This document shows, in pieces, positions 1-12,015 of a stretch of DNA of 64,000 bases. A program made the translations under genes and the position numbers. The notes below the pieces were generated by a model. It was not told the DNA's origin, did no database searches, and saw only the letters and a list, made by a program, of their open reading frames with translations. Position 1 is the first letter of the stretch. The number at the start of each line of letters is the position of its first letter. Origin of the DNA: Arenicola marina (lineage: Eukaryota; Annelida; Polychaeta; Arenicolidae); contig OZ025257.1 of assembly GCA_964019135.1 (NCBI GenBank), forward strand, positions 11,001,971 through 11,065,970, written 5' to 3'.

Positions 1-802
1 GGTGCCCTTTGTATACAGGCAGCGATAGAAAAAGGCAGCGAAAGACCAGACAGACGATCTTCCTCTTTTGCTTTATATGACGCTGTTGTATGTTTGCTGC
101 CTTCCCCGATGGTATCTACGATTGAAACAATGTGTTATTCGGGATTCCCTGTCGCACTGTTACCTCGGAAATAGCGGTTTCTGTTGGTGTGCTCCTAGTA
201 GTGTCACATAGAAATGAAGCGGCCTCTTGCCTTCTATGGTGAACCGGAAGCGGAAGCGGAAGGGGCAGACCTAGACGACTGCGCAAATCATACCACAGAT
301 CATTCCACTGTCGGGCGCCACTGGATGTGCCATGCATTCTGGGTATTATTTTGGTGTTTACGCCATTTCAGGATGGCGTCATCGCATTATAACAAATTCT
401 GTAGACAATGAAACAAGTTAGATAATATCATTAATTTTATACATGTTATGCAATCATCGTCGAAATATTGTATTTTTCTTAGTAGAAAAACTACAGATAA
501 CCCCTTTTTTGCAAGATTATTTCGAATCAAAATAGTTGTGGATACATAGCAGACAGATATCTGACACGTAAAACATTAATTCACAGCTCGTATACAGCTA
601 GGTGTAATCTGAAAATGTTGAGCAAATACTAATTTACTAAATTGCCGCTAAGTGCTGTTGCATTCTATATAATATTTCTCTCGATTCTGTATTAAGTATG
701 CTCTTATAAATGAATGATCGACAGTGCAGTTCTATTCTAAAGAAAGGGACACTTTCACTCCAAGTTCTTGTTTTCTGTCGGGCGTTGCATACCAGCCATT
801 AT
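1..802. other. Intergenic, nothing recognised
   Basis: AT-rich spacer on both strands. I see no conserved protein segment, tRNA-like boxes or tandem repeats. The short open frames near 120-410 have no recognisable domain and overlap on both strands, as chance frames do. Confidence 0.5.
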
Positions 803-1078
803 TTATAAATAAAATATGTCATCAGTGAGAAAATAAAATTTGATTGTTATATTTTTGTCCCGTAATACAACATTATGTAAACAAATATCAATCTTTAATA
901 TATCGGCAATACAAGACCACATTTTCTTCGCATGCTTACATTGGTATAGAAGGTGCCATATATCTTCCACTGTTTCGCGTATTTGACAAGAATCGCTGTT
1001 AGTTTTCCCCCATTTATACACATATTTATTACATGGGAGTATCAGGTTTAGTATTTTATACTTGAATTCCGATTTCAA
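803..1078 (-). mobile_element. LINE fragment, C-terminal end of a reverse-transcriptase ORF
   Basis: The minus-strand frame reads like the zinc-binding tail found after the reverse transcriptase of many LINEs (zf-RVT type). It has a KILNLILPCNKYVYKWG block, then a Cys, a His (DIWHLLYQC), a further Cys and KKMW. In intact elements this region follows the RT domain. No RT catalytic motif or endonuclease domain is visible nearby, so this is a 5'-truncated relic about 90 codons long. The match rests on the spacing of hydrophobic, Cys and His residues seen by eye, and I cannot name the clade. Confidence 0.6.
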
Positions 1079-1514
1079 GTTTATGATCTAAGGAAAAATT
1101 CTTTACTCTTCGTAGGTACATGATCTCCTTTGCAGCAATTATTCTTTATCCAAGATGACTGATATTTGCCAAGTCGTGATGACTTTAATTATGTTTAACT
1201 ATGACACGTTTGCTGACGTATTTGAGTTCGGGCCTAACGGTCACCAGCAGGAAGGAAGTAAGCTACCTGGGGCAAGGGACGGCGCTACTTTGTACCGCGT
1301 TAATCCACTTTTACCGCTGTTATGGGTAAATAAAATTCATAAAAACATGTTCTACTGGCCATATATGTGAATGTAACATGGACCTATCTAATATTTAGCA
1401 TGCAATATAGCTTACCGTTTAACGTGAGCGAGGCCCCACTTACAACGATCTTACCATAGTTCTTCCTTTTTATTGACGTGGGATAAAAGTAGAAAACTTA
1501 AATACTCTGTATAC

Positions 1515-3520
1515 ACCCCCCCCCTCCCTCCCCCCCCAAATATATAATGTTGCGTGGCGTCGATGGTCGATTAGGAACGGTGTGTGTTTGAGGGGGGGGG
1601 GGGGGGTTAGGGGGGGGGCGAGGTGGCCCTGTCTTCCGTTTCCTCTTTAGGAGTTTACTTCACTCCGCGATGCGGTTTACTGGAAGTGGACAACCCTCTC
1701 GCGCCCGCTGTCGCAGGGACGACTGTCCCAAACCCGCCCCCCCCCGCCCCAACGCTGGGGGACAATGGAGCCAGGCGCTATCAGCGGGCGACGACAGACG
1801 TCAGCAAGCCCCGAGAGGACGCCCTGTATACCCCCCCCCCCCCGCCCTCACCCTCACCCTCACCCTCAATCCCCCAAGCACGCCGCGACCCTCAATCTGG
1901 AACACGACACGCCTCATAGTCCCGACAGCCGCCTCCCTGCCCAGCACCAGCCCCTCACCTCCCCCCCCCCTAAGCCCACCCTCCCTGCCTCTCTACAGGA
2001 CTTTAAGATATCGTTCCACCTCATGCCTTTATAATCCTCGGGTTCTGCCCTCATGCTGTCTATCAGTCTTTGGTAAAACCAGCCTTGTCTTATTGCAAAA
2101 GAAACAAAAAACGTGTCGATAGTGACTAGAGAGAGAGAAAGGGAGATGGGAGGGGGGTGGGGAGGGTGAGAGAGGGAAGAGAGGGAAAGACAAGAAAGAG
2201 AGAGGGAGGGTGGGGGGGGGGCAGGGAGGAAAGAGAGAGGGAACATGAGAGAGGGGATGGGGCGGGGGGGTAAAAAAGCGAGAGAGAGAGAAGTGAGAGA
2301 CTGAACGAAGGGCAAACCCGAGCGTTGGCTTGGGACATAAACTGCTGGATCAGAGCGCACCTGGCCAAGCGCTGATAAAAAGGCACCCAGTCCAAACCCC
2401 TACCTATCTGTGTGCCACAGGCGGACGGCCCCGGGCCACACTGCCCGGGCCTGTCGTCCCCAGCCCGGGACGTCAATACCCCGGGCTACCAACGACGGCC
2501 TCCTTCCGTCCCCCCGCACAGCCCCCCCCCACCTCCCACTCCCCCCTCCACCCTCCACCCCTCATTCTCACCACCCCCACCCGACCACTGAGCAGTTCTG
2601 CCCTGCTGCCTCGCTTTCTTCCCCCCGTACAGAGGGGAGACCCCCCAGTAAAAACCTCTCGTCCCTTCCTGGCCAGGCAAGGCGAGCCAAGCCAAGCCAA
2701 GCCAATCCAAGGCAAGGCAATGGAAGGGAGGCAGGCAGGGCCACTGTGTGATAAGAATAAATCAATCTCAACTAAATCCACAAAACACTGGAAAGCTGGA
2801 TTTATTACGCCGGTGTGGCGATTAGGCAAAATACATCTGTAGAGGCTGGGCCCGTCTGATTAGCGCCTGTGGGATGACCCCACCAGGGGGTTTTGAGAAA
2901 TCGCTGCAACTCGCTGATAGTGGCCTAATTAATGAATCCAATAGGGGGATCCCCCGTCAGTCGTATATCACTCGAAGGCTGACTGGCTCGGGTGTTTGGG
3001 GGTGGTGGTTGGGGGTGGGGATGGCGGTGGTGGTTGGAGGTGGGAATGGCGGATGGGAGATGGGGGAGGGGGATGGAGGTGGGGATGGTGGTGGGGATGG
3101 TGGATGGGAGATGGGGGTGGGGGTGGAGAGGAGGCAGGGAGTACACGTAAGTTGGTGGTGGTGGTGGTGGTGGTGGTGGTGATCTGTGTGTGGAAGGTGA
3201 GGGTGATGTGAGATAGGGGAGCGGGGGAGTGAGGGAGGGGTGGGGGGAGTTCTGGTGTTGATAATCGGGTCTCCGGACGCGTTCCCGGATTCCGAGAATG
3301 GCAGCGGTCGCATCCATACACCCCCACCCCCACCTCCCCCTCACCCCCATGACCGACCCCTCCACCCCTTCCCCTAGACCACCCCCCCCGCTCTGACTAG
3401 GGTCACGTGGCAACACTTCACAAAACTACTCTTCATTCTCATCCAACCCAAACTTCATAGACCAAGCCTACCAGCCCCCCCCCGCCCCCCCCCACCCCAT
3501 ACATAGCCCCGTCCCTCGCA
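1515..3520. repeat. GC-rich low-complexity block (poly-C/poly-G, GA-rich and G-rich tracts)
   Basis: Long C and G homopolymers occur near 1515-1540 and 1590-1620. A GA-rich purine strand covers about 2118-2310, C-rich and CT-rich DNA about 2500-2640, GGGGAT-type G-rich DNA about 2995-3280, and poly-C about 3473-3496. Many overlapping frames rich in Pro, Ser, Gly or His cross the block on both strands; these are composition artefacts. Such homopurine and G-rich tracts could form triplex or G-quadruplex DNA, which is inference. Confidence 0.75.
3152..3182 (+). repeat. (TGG)n microsatellite
   Basis: About ten perfect TGG triplets in a row inside the G-rich block. It produces a poly-Trp or poly-Val run in translation, which marks the frames here as non-coding. 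Confidence 0.9.
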
Positions 3521-4877
3521 GTCATTCTGCGCACCCACCGACCGCCCTAGCCCCGGGGGCTCAGTCAACTGGAGTCGGGATAAAGGCTTAGCGGGCAGGG
3601 TTCGGGGTCGATTGTGGGGGTGGGCTGGGGTTGTAAAGCAGCACCCCCGGGGGCCCCTAGCCGACCCGCAACAAGCAGAGTGCGCCTTATCGTTCACATA
3701 CCAGAAGACAAAGTCGCTCGACCAATTTTGCTCGACCGACTGCTGCCCAAGGAAAACCGACCCCGGAGGACGGCTGTTGCAATCCTCCATTTATCTTTTT
3801 CTCCTCACCAGCCATTGGGCTCTCGTGTCTATTTATCTCGCCGCCAGAAAGACCTGCCAACTCCCTCCCCGCCACAAAATCCAAAAATCCACGTATTTGG
3901 CAAGAGCTGGCTTTCCCCTTGGAGGGCAAAATCGTGTTGTATTCGAGGCAGTAGTCCACAATACAAGCCGTGATCGGGACAGCGTCGCCCTGGCTTATCA
4001 CCATGTGACCACCATATCCGTAATCCGGCCTTATCTGCTTATGCGCCTTGGCGACCACGGTGAGCGGACAGACAGTGCTTGGAGCGCGGGTCTGTGCGGG
4101 TCTGATTGTCTTGAGCTTTTTCGCTGACGTGGTTCTTCAAATACTGCGTGTCATTTTGCAATATGGCCCTATGGACATGTTTTATTTGGGTTCCCCGTTT
4201 CCGCTTTCGTCATGTTGCCATAGCTTTAATATTTTAATACGCTTATTGCGCAATAAATTCTGTTCTTCCAAATTAACACGATTTTTATCGCAGCAATTGA
4301 CACCAAGCTTGTCGCAGTCCAAGGTACTGTTCATCGAATGACAATTTGTTTCAAATAAAGTAAAACCGTTTGCTCTCGATTATATACAAGTGAACCTCTT
4401 CAAATATACAACTTTTATAGACTGCGGTTTCCTTACATAAGGAGAGCGGTCCGCATTCCTAGTTCCTTCCTTGATATCCCTATATCAACACATTAGGCGG
4501 AAACATGAGACTCACATGACAAGAACAATGACTCAACCACCTCCAGTAGTGTTTTTAATGGGCATGAAATAGACCGATCCAGGCTCCGGCACCAAGCTGC
4601 GCCCACGCTTGGGTCCCTTTTCCTTAACCGTGATTATGAAATTGACAACCATAGCTTATGGCAGGCACAAGTGAGAAGAACTCATCTCTGAAACTGACAA
4701 CAAAGTGACATGCGGCTTTGTTTGTCCGACTTGTTTGCCAACGTGGAAGACCTTTTTCACCCCATGATTGGATAAAAGCAACAGTGACGTCAGTGACTGA
4801 TTGACAGCCTGGATCGGTCTATTGGTACAAGAAGTGTACGTATCATTGTAGACATACAAACCGAGCAAATACAAAGC
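3521..4877. other. Intergenic, no gene recognised
   Basis: Mixed-composition DNA with several overlapping frames of 95-170 codons on both strands around 3.6-4.3 kb. None shows a recognisable domain, a plausible splice pattern or a consistent strand. I see no repeat structure. Confidence 0.45.
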
Positions 4878-4932
4878 CATATTTCCGTATTGTTCCACTC
4901 AAACCGATCGAGTGGAACAATGTGGAAATATG
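4878..4932. repeat. 55-bp hairpin (23-bp arms)
   Basis: An inverted repeat: the left arm reads CATATTTCCGTATTGTTCC and the right arm is its near-perfect reverse complement. Two neighbouring mismatches lie inside each arm, and the loop is about 9 bases containing CGATC. It could be the core of a small palindromic transposon or simply a cruciform. No target-site duplication is obvious. Confidence 0.7.
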
Positions 4933-5274
4933 CGATCGAAGGATATCGATATGCGACATCCGTAGCCTACAAATGGAGGAAGTAGCTATCTGAGATAAAT
5001 TGGATCACCGAACCTGCAAACTTGGCAGAATTTAGATTATGCTGTTTCTCGTGAAATGACAAACTCGACACATTAGCTAGTCTTGCTGTTTCCGTCCGAC
5101 GTTTTAAGCAGCCCACCGTTATATTCTCAAAGCGCTGCAGTGATGTCCGACGGGAAGATTCAGCAATATATGAGAGACGATTGCATGACACTACAAAGGG
5201 CGAGGTTGTATCAGAGACTAAGGAGAGTATGCGGCAAGGCGTAAGTCGAGGATGCGACAATGTTCGACCAAAAT

Positions 5275-5985
5275 GCGGCAATGGTAATGCGGCAATGGTA
5301 ATGCGCCAATCGTAATGCGGCAATGGTAATGCGCAATGGTAATGTGGTAATGGTAATGTGTTAATGGTAATGCGGCAATGGTAATGCGGCAATAGTAATG
5401 CGGCAATGGTAATGCGGCAATCGTAGTGCGGTAATGGTAAAGCGGCAATTGTAGTGCGGCAATGGTAATGCGGTAATGGTAATGCGGCAATGGTAATGTG
5501 GCAATGGTTATGTGGCAATGGCTATGTGGCAATGGTAATGCGGTAGTGGTAGTGTGGCAATGGTAATGTGGCAATGGTAATGCGGTAATGGTAATGCGGT
5601 AATGGTAATGTGGCAATGGTAATGTGGTAATGGTAATGTGGTAATGGTAATGTGGTAATGGTAATGTGGCAATGGTAGTGCGGTAATGGTAATGCGGCAA
5701 TGGTAACGTGGCAATGTTAATGTGGCAATGGTAATGTGGTAATGGTAATGTGGTAATGGTAATGCGGCAATGGTAATGTGGCAATGGTAATGCGGTAATG
5801 GTTATGTGGCAATGGTAATGTGGCAATGGTAATGTGGTAATGGTAATGTGGTAATGATAATGTGGCAATGGTAATGTGGTAATGGTAATGTGGTAATGGT
5901 AATGTGGTAATGGTAATGTGGCAATGGTAGTGCGGTAATGGTAATGCGGCAATGGTAACGTGGCAATGTTAATGTGCCAATGGCA
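5275..5985. repeat. 14-bp minisatellite, about 50 units
   Basis: Tandem copies of GCGGCAATGGTAAT with frequent G-C-G to G-T-G and GGC to GGT changes. A 14-bp unit without stops stays open in every frame, so the long minus-strand frame made of HYHCRITIATLPLP-type repeats is a by-product and not a gene. The centre is regular. The left edge contains shortened units, for example at 5330-5342. Confidence 0.9.
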
Positions 5986-6739
5986 ATGCGGTGATGTGTG
6001 AACCGATAGCGATGCTCGCCGCTCGATGACAGTACTGACGAGCAAAGTTTAGAAGTCGCGACGACTAAAGAGGATGGCGTGTTTGGTGTTTGTAGAACAT
6101 GTAGCCTTGGTTGGCCATATCGCGACAATAGGAAAAGTCTAGTTAGAGAGGAGTTTTCTCTCCGGGATTAATCCCCCTATTGTCTGCGTAGAAAGGCATG
6201 GGATCTTTATCTTGCACATATATGGGGTTCGGACCACACACCGGCCGCTTGGGTGACCCCCAATGCGTGAGGAGCTAATGTGGGATAATTCCATAGACCG
6301 GTTCCATTTGCGACTTCGATCGAGTATTGTAGTGCAAGGTCGGTATGTGGTACTGAACGATATAGGACAAAACGGCGACGCTCGAGACTCTTTTATTGCA
6401 TGAATTCACGCTTAAGATTAATATAATTTACAGAGTGACTATTAAACATAGAAGCCATCTGGATGGCTATGTAACATATACGCCTCGTCGTGCAGCACTT
6501 TTTAGTGATGACATCTCGTCCAACTCTGGCATTACCACAACATCAATCTGCAAGTGACGTAAATGCAGGTTCCGGTTTAATTGTTTATCATTGTCACGAA
6601 GTGAATATCCATGGACAACAGGGGTTGTACAAAGTATAATATTTATTTACATTAAGGTAACATGGAGGATAATATATGATGTCCCGGCGATAACTATGGT
6701 TAAATATGACTGTCAGCCCCAGGAATTGTCAAGCACGAA

Positions 6740-6992
6740 CGGCATGCCGAGGCGAACTGCGGCTCCAGCGATGTCCCGGCGATGTGCGGCGGATCCAGCG
6801 ACGTCCCAGCGACGACCGGCGGATCCAGCGACGTCCCAGCGATGACCGGCAGCTCCAGCGACGACGAGGCATAGACAGCAGCCTCAGTAACGACGAGGCA
6901 TAGACAGCAGCCTCAATAAACACGAGGCATGGATGGCAGCCTCAGTAACAACGAGGCACGGACGGCAGCCTCAGTAACCACGAGGCATGGAC
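6740..6992. repeat. Two adjacent short minisatellites (30-bp and 29-bp units)
   Basis: About 6755-6868 holds three to four units of about 30 bp built around GGATCCAGCGACGTCCCAGC. It passes straight into about 4.6 units of 29 bp built around ACGAGGCATGGACGGCAGCC (6869-6992). The two unit types share little sequence except GCGACGACGAGG at the joint. Confidence 0.8.
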
Positions 6993-7652
6993 GGCAACAG
7001 TCCACAAGTGCAAACAGGGACACCAAAGGACAACCCCTGACGATCCGGCCGAGCAGCGGCAGCGCCGCTTGACGCCGCGATGTGGGTAGTTCCTGTGATG
7101 CCGGGTGTCCTGTCTTGACCGGTCCCCAAGGTAGTCTGCCCTTTTCGGGACTGGCGCCGTATTTATATTGGCGTATGGCCACTCCCAGACAGTGACACGA
7201 GTGACAGGGCCGAGTCGAGTCACGAGTGACAGGGCCGAATCTAAGGATGGTCGCAGCGCTCAACCCTGCTAGCCATGAAACTGACCTCCCGGTAGATTTG
7301 AGAACTGAGCACATCAAACTGAGCACATCAAGTACATGGACTTCATGACAATCATGCTAATTATAAGCTAAATATTCATATAAATGGAATCTTTGAGAAA
7401 GACGAATCTTCAATATCTGATATCGGTATTTTACCGGGCGATGTTTTGTAACGGAATTTGGCATGACTTCCCTTCTCATGCGTACAAATGTCAGATCTTT
7501 AAACCGCAGCCCACGTCAGGAACGTCGAATGATCGCCTCGGACCCCCTTTCTGTATGTTCGAACGCATAATATGGGATAATGGCAACTTCTAATATTTTG
7601 TTTGTCCAAAATCAAATTCTATTCCGATGGCAAAATAGATTTGAAAGTCTCG
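6993..7652. other. Intergenic, no gene recognised
   Basis: Contains a short direct duplication of CACGAGTGACAGGGCCGA near 7196-7240. Otherwise it has no recognisable coding or RNA feature. Confidence 0.45.
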
Positions 7653-7665
7653 TTGGACCCAGGAC

Positions 7666-7856
7666 ATGACATGACATGTTGGTGTTTTAGGCCACTTTTG
7701 TGCACATACAGGCTAAATTGGGCCAAGGAACCTCCCGGGACGATGAAGGATGAAGGAATGAAACATGCCCCAGATTAGGTGCCCGAGCCCGGATTCGAAC
7801 CCAGGACCTATTGATCTGCGGTCTAGTGCGCTAACCACTACACCAGGGAGGCCCCC
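7666..7856 (-). mobile_element. tRNA-derived SINE (family A), with target-site duplications
   Basis: Read on the minus strand, the element starts with a tRNA-like head. It has a box A region TGGTGTAGTGGTTAGCGCAC and a box B GGTTCGAATCC, followed by a body with GGGGCATGTTTCATTCC. The tail resembles CCAATTTAGCCTGTATGTGC and ends near CCTAAAACACCAAC. The 12-bp sequence TTGGACCCAGGA flanks both ends (7653-7664 and 7857-7868), as expected for LINE-dependent insertion. Intact duplications suggest a fairly recent insertion. Other copies of the same tail lie at about 16.83, 26.2, 31.6, 41.3, 44.8 and 58.5 kb. Confidence 0.85.
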
Positions 7857-8081
7857 TTGGACCCAGGAGCTGGACCTTAAGAACGTTATTATAAGGGACG
7901 GTATATCACTTTCAGTGCAGTGCAGTTCGGTAAAAAATGTTGTCATGCAAAAATATGACACAGGGTCTGAAAGAGTGTGCAACAGTGTAGAAGCCGAGAA
8001 TGCGGCAATAGATGAGATAAGAATGTTCCAGAGAGTGAGGATAGAGTGTGAAAGTGTGCAAGACGAAGTCAGAGTGCGTCA

Positions 8082-10712
8082 ATGAACGAGGCCAGAGTAC
8101 GGCAATGAACGAGGCCACAGTACGGCAATGAACGAGGCCAGAACGCGGCTACGAATGCGGCCAGATTGCGACAATGAACGAGACCAGAACACGGCAATGA
8201 ACGAGACCAGAACACGGCAATGAGCGAAGCCAGAACACGGCAACGAACGAGACCAGAAAACGGCTACGAACGAGACCAGAACACGGCTACGAACGAGACC
8301 AGAACACGGCAATGAACGAGACCAGAATACGGCAATGAACGAGACCAGAACACGGCAATGAACGAGACCAGAACACAGCAACGAACGAGACCAGAACACG
8401 GCTACGAACGAGACCAGAACACGGCAATGAACGAGGCCAGAACACGGCAATGAACGAGACCAGAACACGGCAATGAACGAGACCAGAACACGGCAACGAA
8501 ACGAGGTCAGGACACGACAATGAACGAGACCAGAACGGCAACGAAACGAGGTCAGAACACGACAATGAACGAGGCCAGAACGGGGTAATGAACGAGACCA
8601 GAACACGGCAACGAAACGAGGTCAGAACACGACAATGCACGAGGCCAGAACACGGTAATGAACGAGGTTAAACACGGTAATGAACGAGGTCAGAACACGG
8701 CAACGAAACGAGGTCAGAGTGCGACAATGAACGACGCCAGAACACGGTAATAAATGAGGTCAGAACACGGTAATGAACGAAGCCAGAACACGGCAATGAA
8801 CGAGGCCAGAATACGGCAATGAACGAGGCCAGAACACGGCAATGAACCAGACCAGAACACGGCTACGAACGAGACCAGAACACGGCAATGAACGAGACCA
8901 GAACACGGCAATGAACGAAGCCAGAACACGGTAATGAACGAGACCAGAACACGGCAATGAACGAGACCAAAACACGGCAACGAAACGAGGTCAGAACACG
9001 ATAATGAACGAGGCCAGAACACGGTAATGAACGAGGTTGAACACAGTAATGAACGAGGTCAGAACACGGCAACGAAACGAGGTCAGAGTGCGACAATGAA
9101 CGAGGCCAGAACACGGTAATGAACGAGGTCAGAACACGGCAATGAACGAAGCCAGAACACGGCAATGAACGAGGCCAGAACACGGCAACGAAACGAGGTC
9201 AGAACACGACAATGAACGAGGCCAGAACACGGTAATGAACGAGGCCACAGTACGGCAATGAACGAGGCCAGAACGCGGCTACGAATGCGGCCAGATTGCG
9301 ACAATGAACGAGACCAGAACACGGCAATGAAAGAGACCAGAACACGGCAATGAGCGAAGCCAGAACACGACAACGAACGAGACCAGAACACGGCTACGAA
9401 CGAGACCAGAACACGGCTACGAACGAGACCAGAACACGGCAATGAACGAGACCAGAATACGGCAATGAACGAGACCAGAACACGGCAATGAACGAGACCG
9501 GAACACGGCAACGAACGAGACCAGAACACGGCTACGGACGAGACCAGAACACGGCAATGAACGAGACCAGAACACGGCAACGAAACGAGGTCAGAACACG
9601 ACAATGAACGAGGCCAGAACACGGTAATGAACGAGACCAGAACACGGCAACGAAACGAGGTCAGAACACGACAATGCACGAGGCCAGAACACGGTAATGA
9701 ACGAGGTCAGAACACGGCAACGAAACGAGGTCAGAGTGCGACAATGAACGACGCCAGAACACGGTAATAAATGAGGTCAGAACACGGCAATGAACGAAGC
9801 CAGAACACGGCAATGAACGAGGCCAGAACACGGCAATGAACGAGGCCAGAACACGGCAATGAACCAAACCAGAACACGGCTACGAACGAGACCAGAACAC
9901 GGCAATGAACGAGACCAGAACACGGCTACGAACGAGACCAGAACACGGCAATGAACGAGGCCAGAACACGGAAATGAACGAGACCAGAACACGGCAATGA
10001 ACGAGACCAGAACACGGCAACGAAACGAGTTCAGAACACGATAATGAACGAGGCCAGAACACGGCAATGAACGAGACCAGAACACGGCAATGAACGAGGC
10101 CAGAACACGGTAATGAACGAGGCCAGAACACGGCAATGAACGAGACCAGAAAACGGCTACGAACGAGACCAGAACACGGCAATGAACGAGGCCAGAACAT
10201 GGCAATGAACGAGACCAGAATACGGCTACGAACCAGACCAGAACACGGCTACGAACGAGGCCAGAACACGGCAATGAACGAGGCCAGAACAAGGCAATGA
10301 ACGAGGCCAGAACACGGCAATGAACGAGGCCAGAACAGGGCAATGAACGAGGCCAGAACACGGCAATGAACGAGACCAGAACACGGCAATGAACGAGGCC
10401 AGAACACGGCAATGAACGAGGCCAGAACACGGCAATGAACGAGACCAGAATACGTCAATGAACGAGACCAGTACACGGCAATGAACGAGGCCAGAACATG
10501 GCAATGAACGAGGCCAGAACACGGCAATGAACGAGGCCAGAACACGGCAATGAACGAGGCCAGAACATGGCAATAAACGAGGCCAGAACATGGCAATGAA
10601 CGAGGCCAGAACACGGCAATGAACGAGACCAGAACACGGCAATGAACGAGGCCAGAACACGGCAATGAACGAGGCCAGAACACGGCAATGAACGAGGCCA
10701 GAACACAGACCA
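8082..10712. repeat. 23-bp minisatellite, about 114 units, with higher-order structure
   Basis: Tandem units of about 23 bp built around AATGAACGAGGCCAGAACAC plus GGC. Variants carry GAGACC for GAGGCC, GGCTACG for GGCAATG, and AACGAAACGAGGTCAG. A distinctive block with CCACAGTACGG and GCGGCCAGATTGCG occurs at 8111 and again at 9241, so a segment of about 1.13 kb was duplicated inside the array. The right third (10.2-10.7 kb) is the most uniform. Because the unit lacks stops and 23 is not a multiple of 3, the minus strand is open in all frames; I do not regard these frames as genes. Confidence 0.92.
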
Positions 10713-11127
10713 ATGGCGAGATAATGCTTTATAAATCTACTTACATTCCAACATGTGCGGTCTTCTCGCTTGCATCAAAGTATTACTAACTCATTATATT
10801 CCTTCCCACAGACAGCGTTGACGACCCGAAACCGACAACCTAACCCCAAACATTGAACGCGGCGCAGCAGTAATGATGCGAGAGAAATGTTCCTGGGATA
10901 TTGTGTTTGTTCATACATATGGGAATAGTTATTCAATAATCAGTTTCCATACACCCGATGGCGCTCCGCCATATGTGGAAGTGCATTAGTCCTATGCGGA
11001 GGACACGTGGTGGATATGTGTTTACCATAAGGATTATTGTACATGTATATCACGCGGGTCGGCTGCAAATCCAAACATGGGGCGCCCGTCAAATGGCCAA
11101 ATTTAATTGGCTATAGTTTGGGTTTCC
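10713..11127. other. Spacer, nothing recognised
   Basis: Unique-looking, AT-leaning sequence between two repeat blocks. No domain, tRNA-like box or inverted repeat stands out. Confidence 0.45.
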
Positions 11128-11236
11128 GGCGGGGGGGGGGGGCACTACTATACAAATCTGGTGGGGGGGGGGGGGCACTACTATACAAATCTGGGGAGGG
11201 GCACTACTACACAAATCTGGTGGGGGGGGGGGTATC
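11128..11236. repeat. Short G-run tandem repeat, about three units
   Basis: Three units of GGCACTACTATACAAATCTG, each separated by a long G run, ending in another G run at 11221-11232. The G runs differ in length between units. Confidence 0.8.
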
Positions 11237-11649
11237 TGCGGGTGATCCTTGATGCCTGAGAGAGCGGACACTTGTTATGAAAAAGATAAAAAGATATCCC
11301 TCTAGAGCGGATATTTAAAAAAAACCGGCGACATAGAGCGGATCAATGGAAAAAATACCCCTTCCGAGCGGATTTTGGCGGTGAAAAGTGGGGGGGGGGC
11401 TTTACCGCGGACCCCCCCCCAAAAAAAACCCCAGCAATGTATTAAGTACCCCCTCCCGGGGATCCCGGGCCCTCCTCCTGCCCAACCACTCAGCCTACTT
11501 GATCGTCCTGGTAGCTGCGGGACCTATAACGAATTTATACTAATAGTTTAGCTGAGAGAGAATTCCCGTGTCATCGTCGCTTTTCCAGGATGGCGTACGC
11601 GCTGTCAGAAACTGTAAAAAAAAATCTTGCACATTTCTTGCATGTGCTT

Positions 11650-12015
11650 ATTAATTCGTGGGGGGAGGGGGGGGGGAGGGCAAGGTGGGGGGGGGGTTGT
11701 GTTCCCAGATCACGAAGAATAAATTTCTTTATTCCAAGGCCACGATAAATGAAAAGCTGAACTCTCCTCATGCAATTGAATGGCGGATACACCATACTAA
11801 ATTGACGATTTCCCGATTCACGGTTATTTAACATTAAAATTCCCAGTTCACGATTAAAGAAAATCCTTGATCACGGCGGTCGGCTAATACCCCATTCCCA
11901 GTTCACGAAGAATTATTTTCCTCATTGCCAGTTCACGGTGAAATGAAAAGCCCAATCCCGAGGAACGCAAATACCCCTTGCCCCCCTCACCCCCCCCCCC
12001 CCGCCCCCCCCCCCC
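11650..12015 (-). mobile_element. G-tract-ended repeat element, copy 1
   Basis: Read on the minus strand, it begins in a long G run followed by GGGCAAGGGGTATTTGCG, and ends in ACAACCCCCC and a reversed GGGCAAGG. The G/C tracts plus GGGCAAGG therefore form imperfect terminal inverted repeats. The body contains several spaced copies of CGTGAACTGGGAAT. A second copy in the opposite orientation lies at 63515-63850 and aligns along its whole length. I see no coding capacity. This looks like a short non-autonomous repeat of unknown class, as two diverged dispersed copies. Confidence 0.7.

Noticed and set aside
1623-3790. Several Pro-, Ser- or Gly-rich frames of 90-170 codons on both strands
   Set aside because: They lie in C-rich, G-rich and GA-rich low-complexity DNA, overlap each other on both strands and show no domain.
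3612-4127. 171-codon plus-strand frame
   Set aside because: No recognisable domain, overlapped by other frames of similar length on both strands, and no splice or codon pattern in favour.
5218-6045. 275-codon minus-strand frame of His/Pro/Thr repeats
   Set aside because: Product of the 14-bp minisatellite; the frame is open only because the unit lacks stops.
8082-10712. Many long minus-strand frames encoding Ser/Leu/Phe/His-rich repeats
   Set aside because: A stop-free 23-bp unit is open in every frame on that strand. No unique sequence, start context or splice site supports a gene.
8082-10712. CRISPR-like array
   Set aside because: Units are contiguous with no unique spacers, in an animal genome with no cas genes. 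The same applies to 46870-49890.
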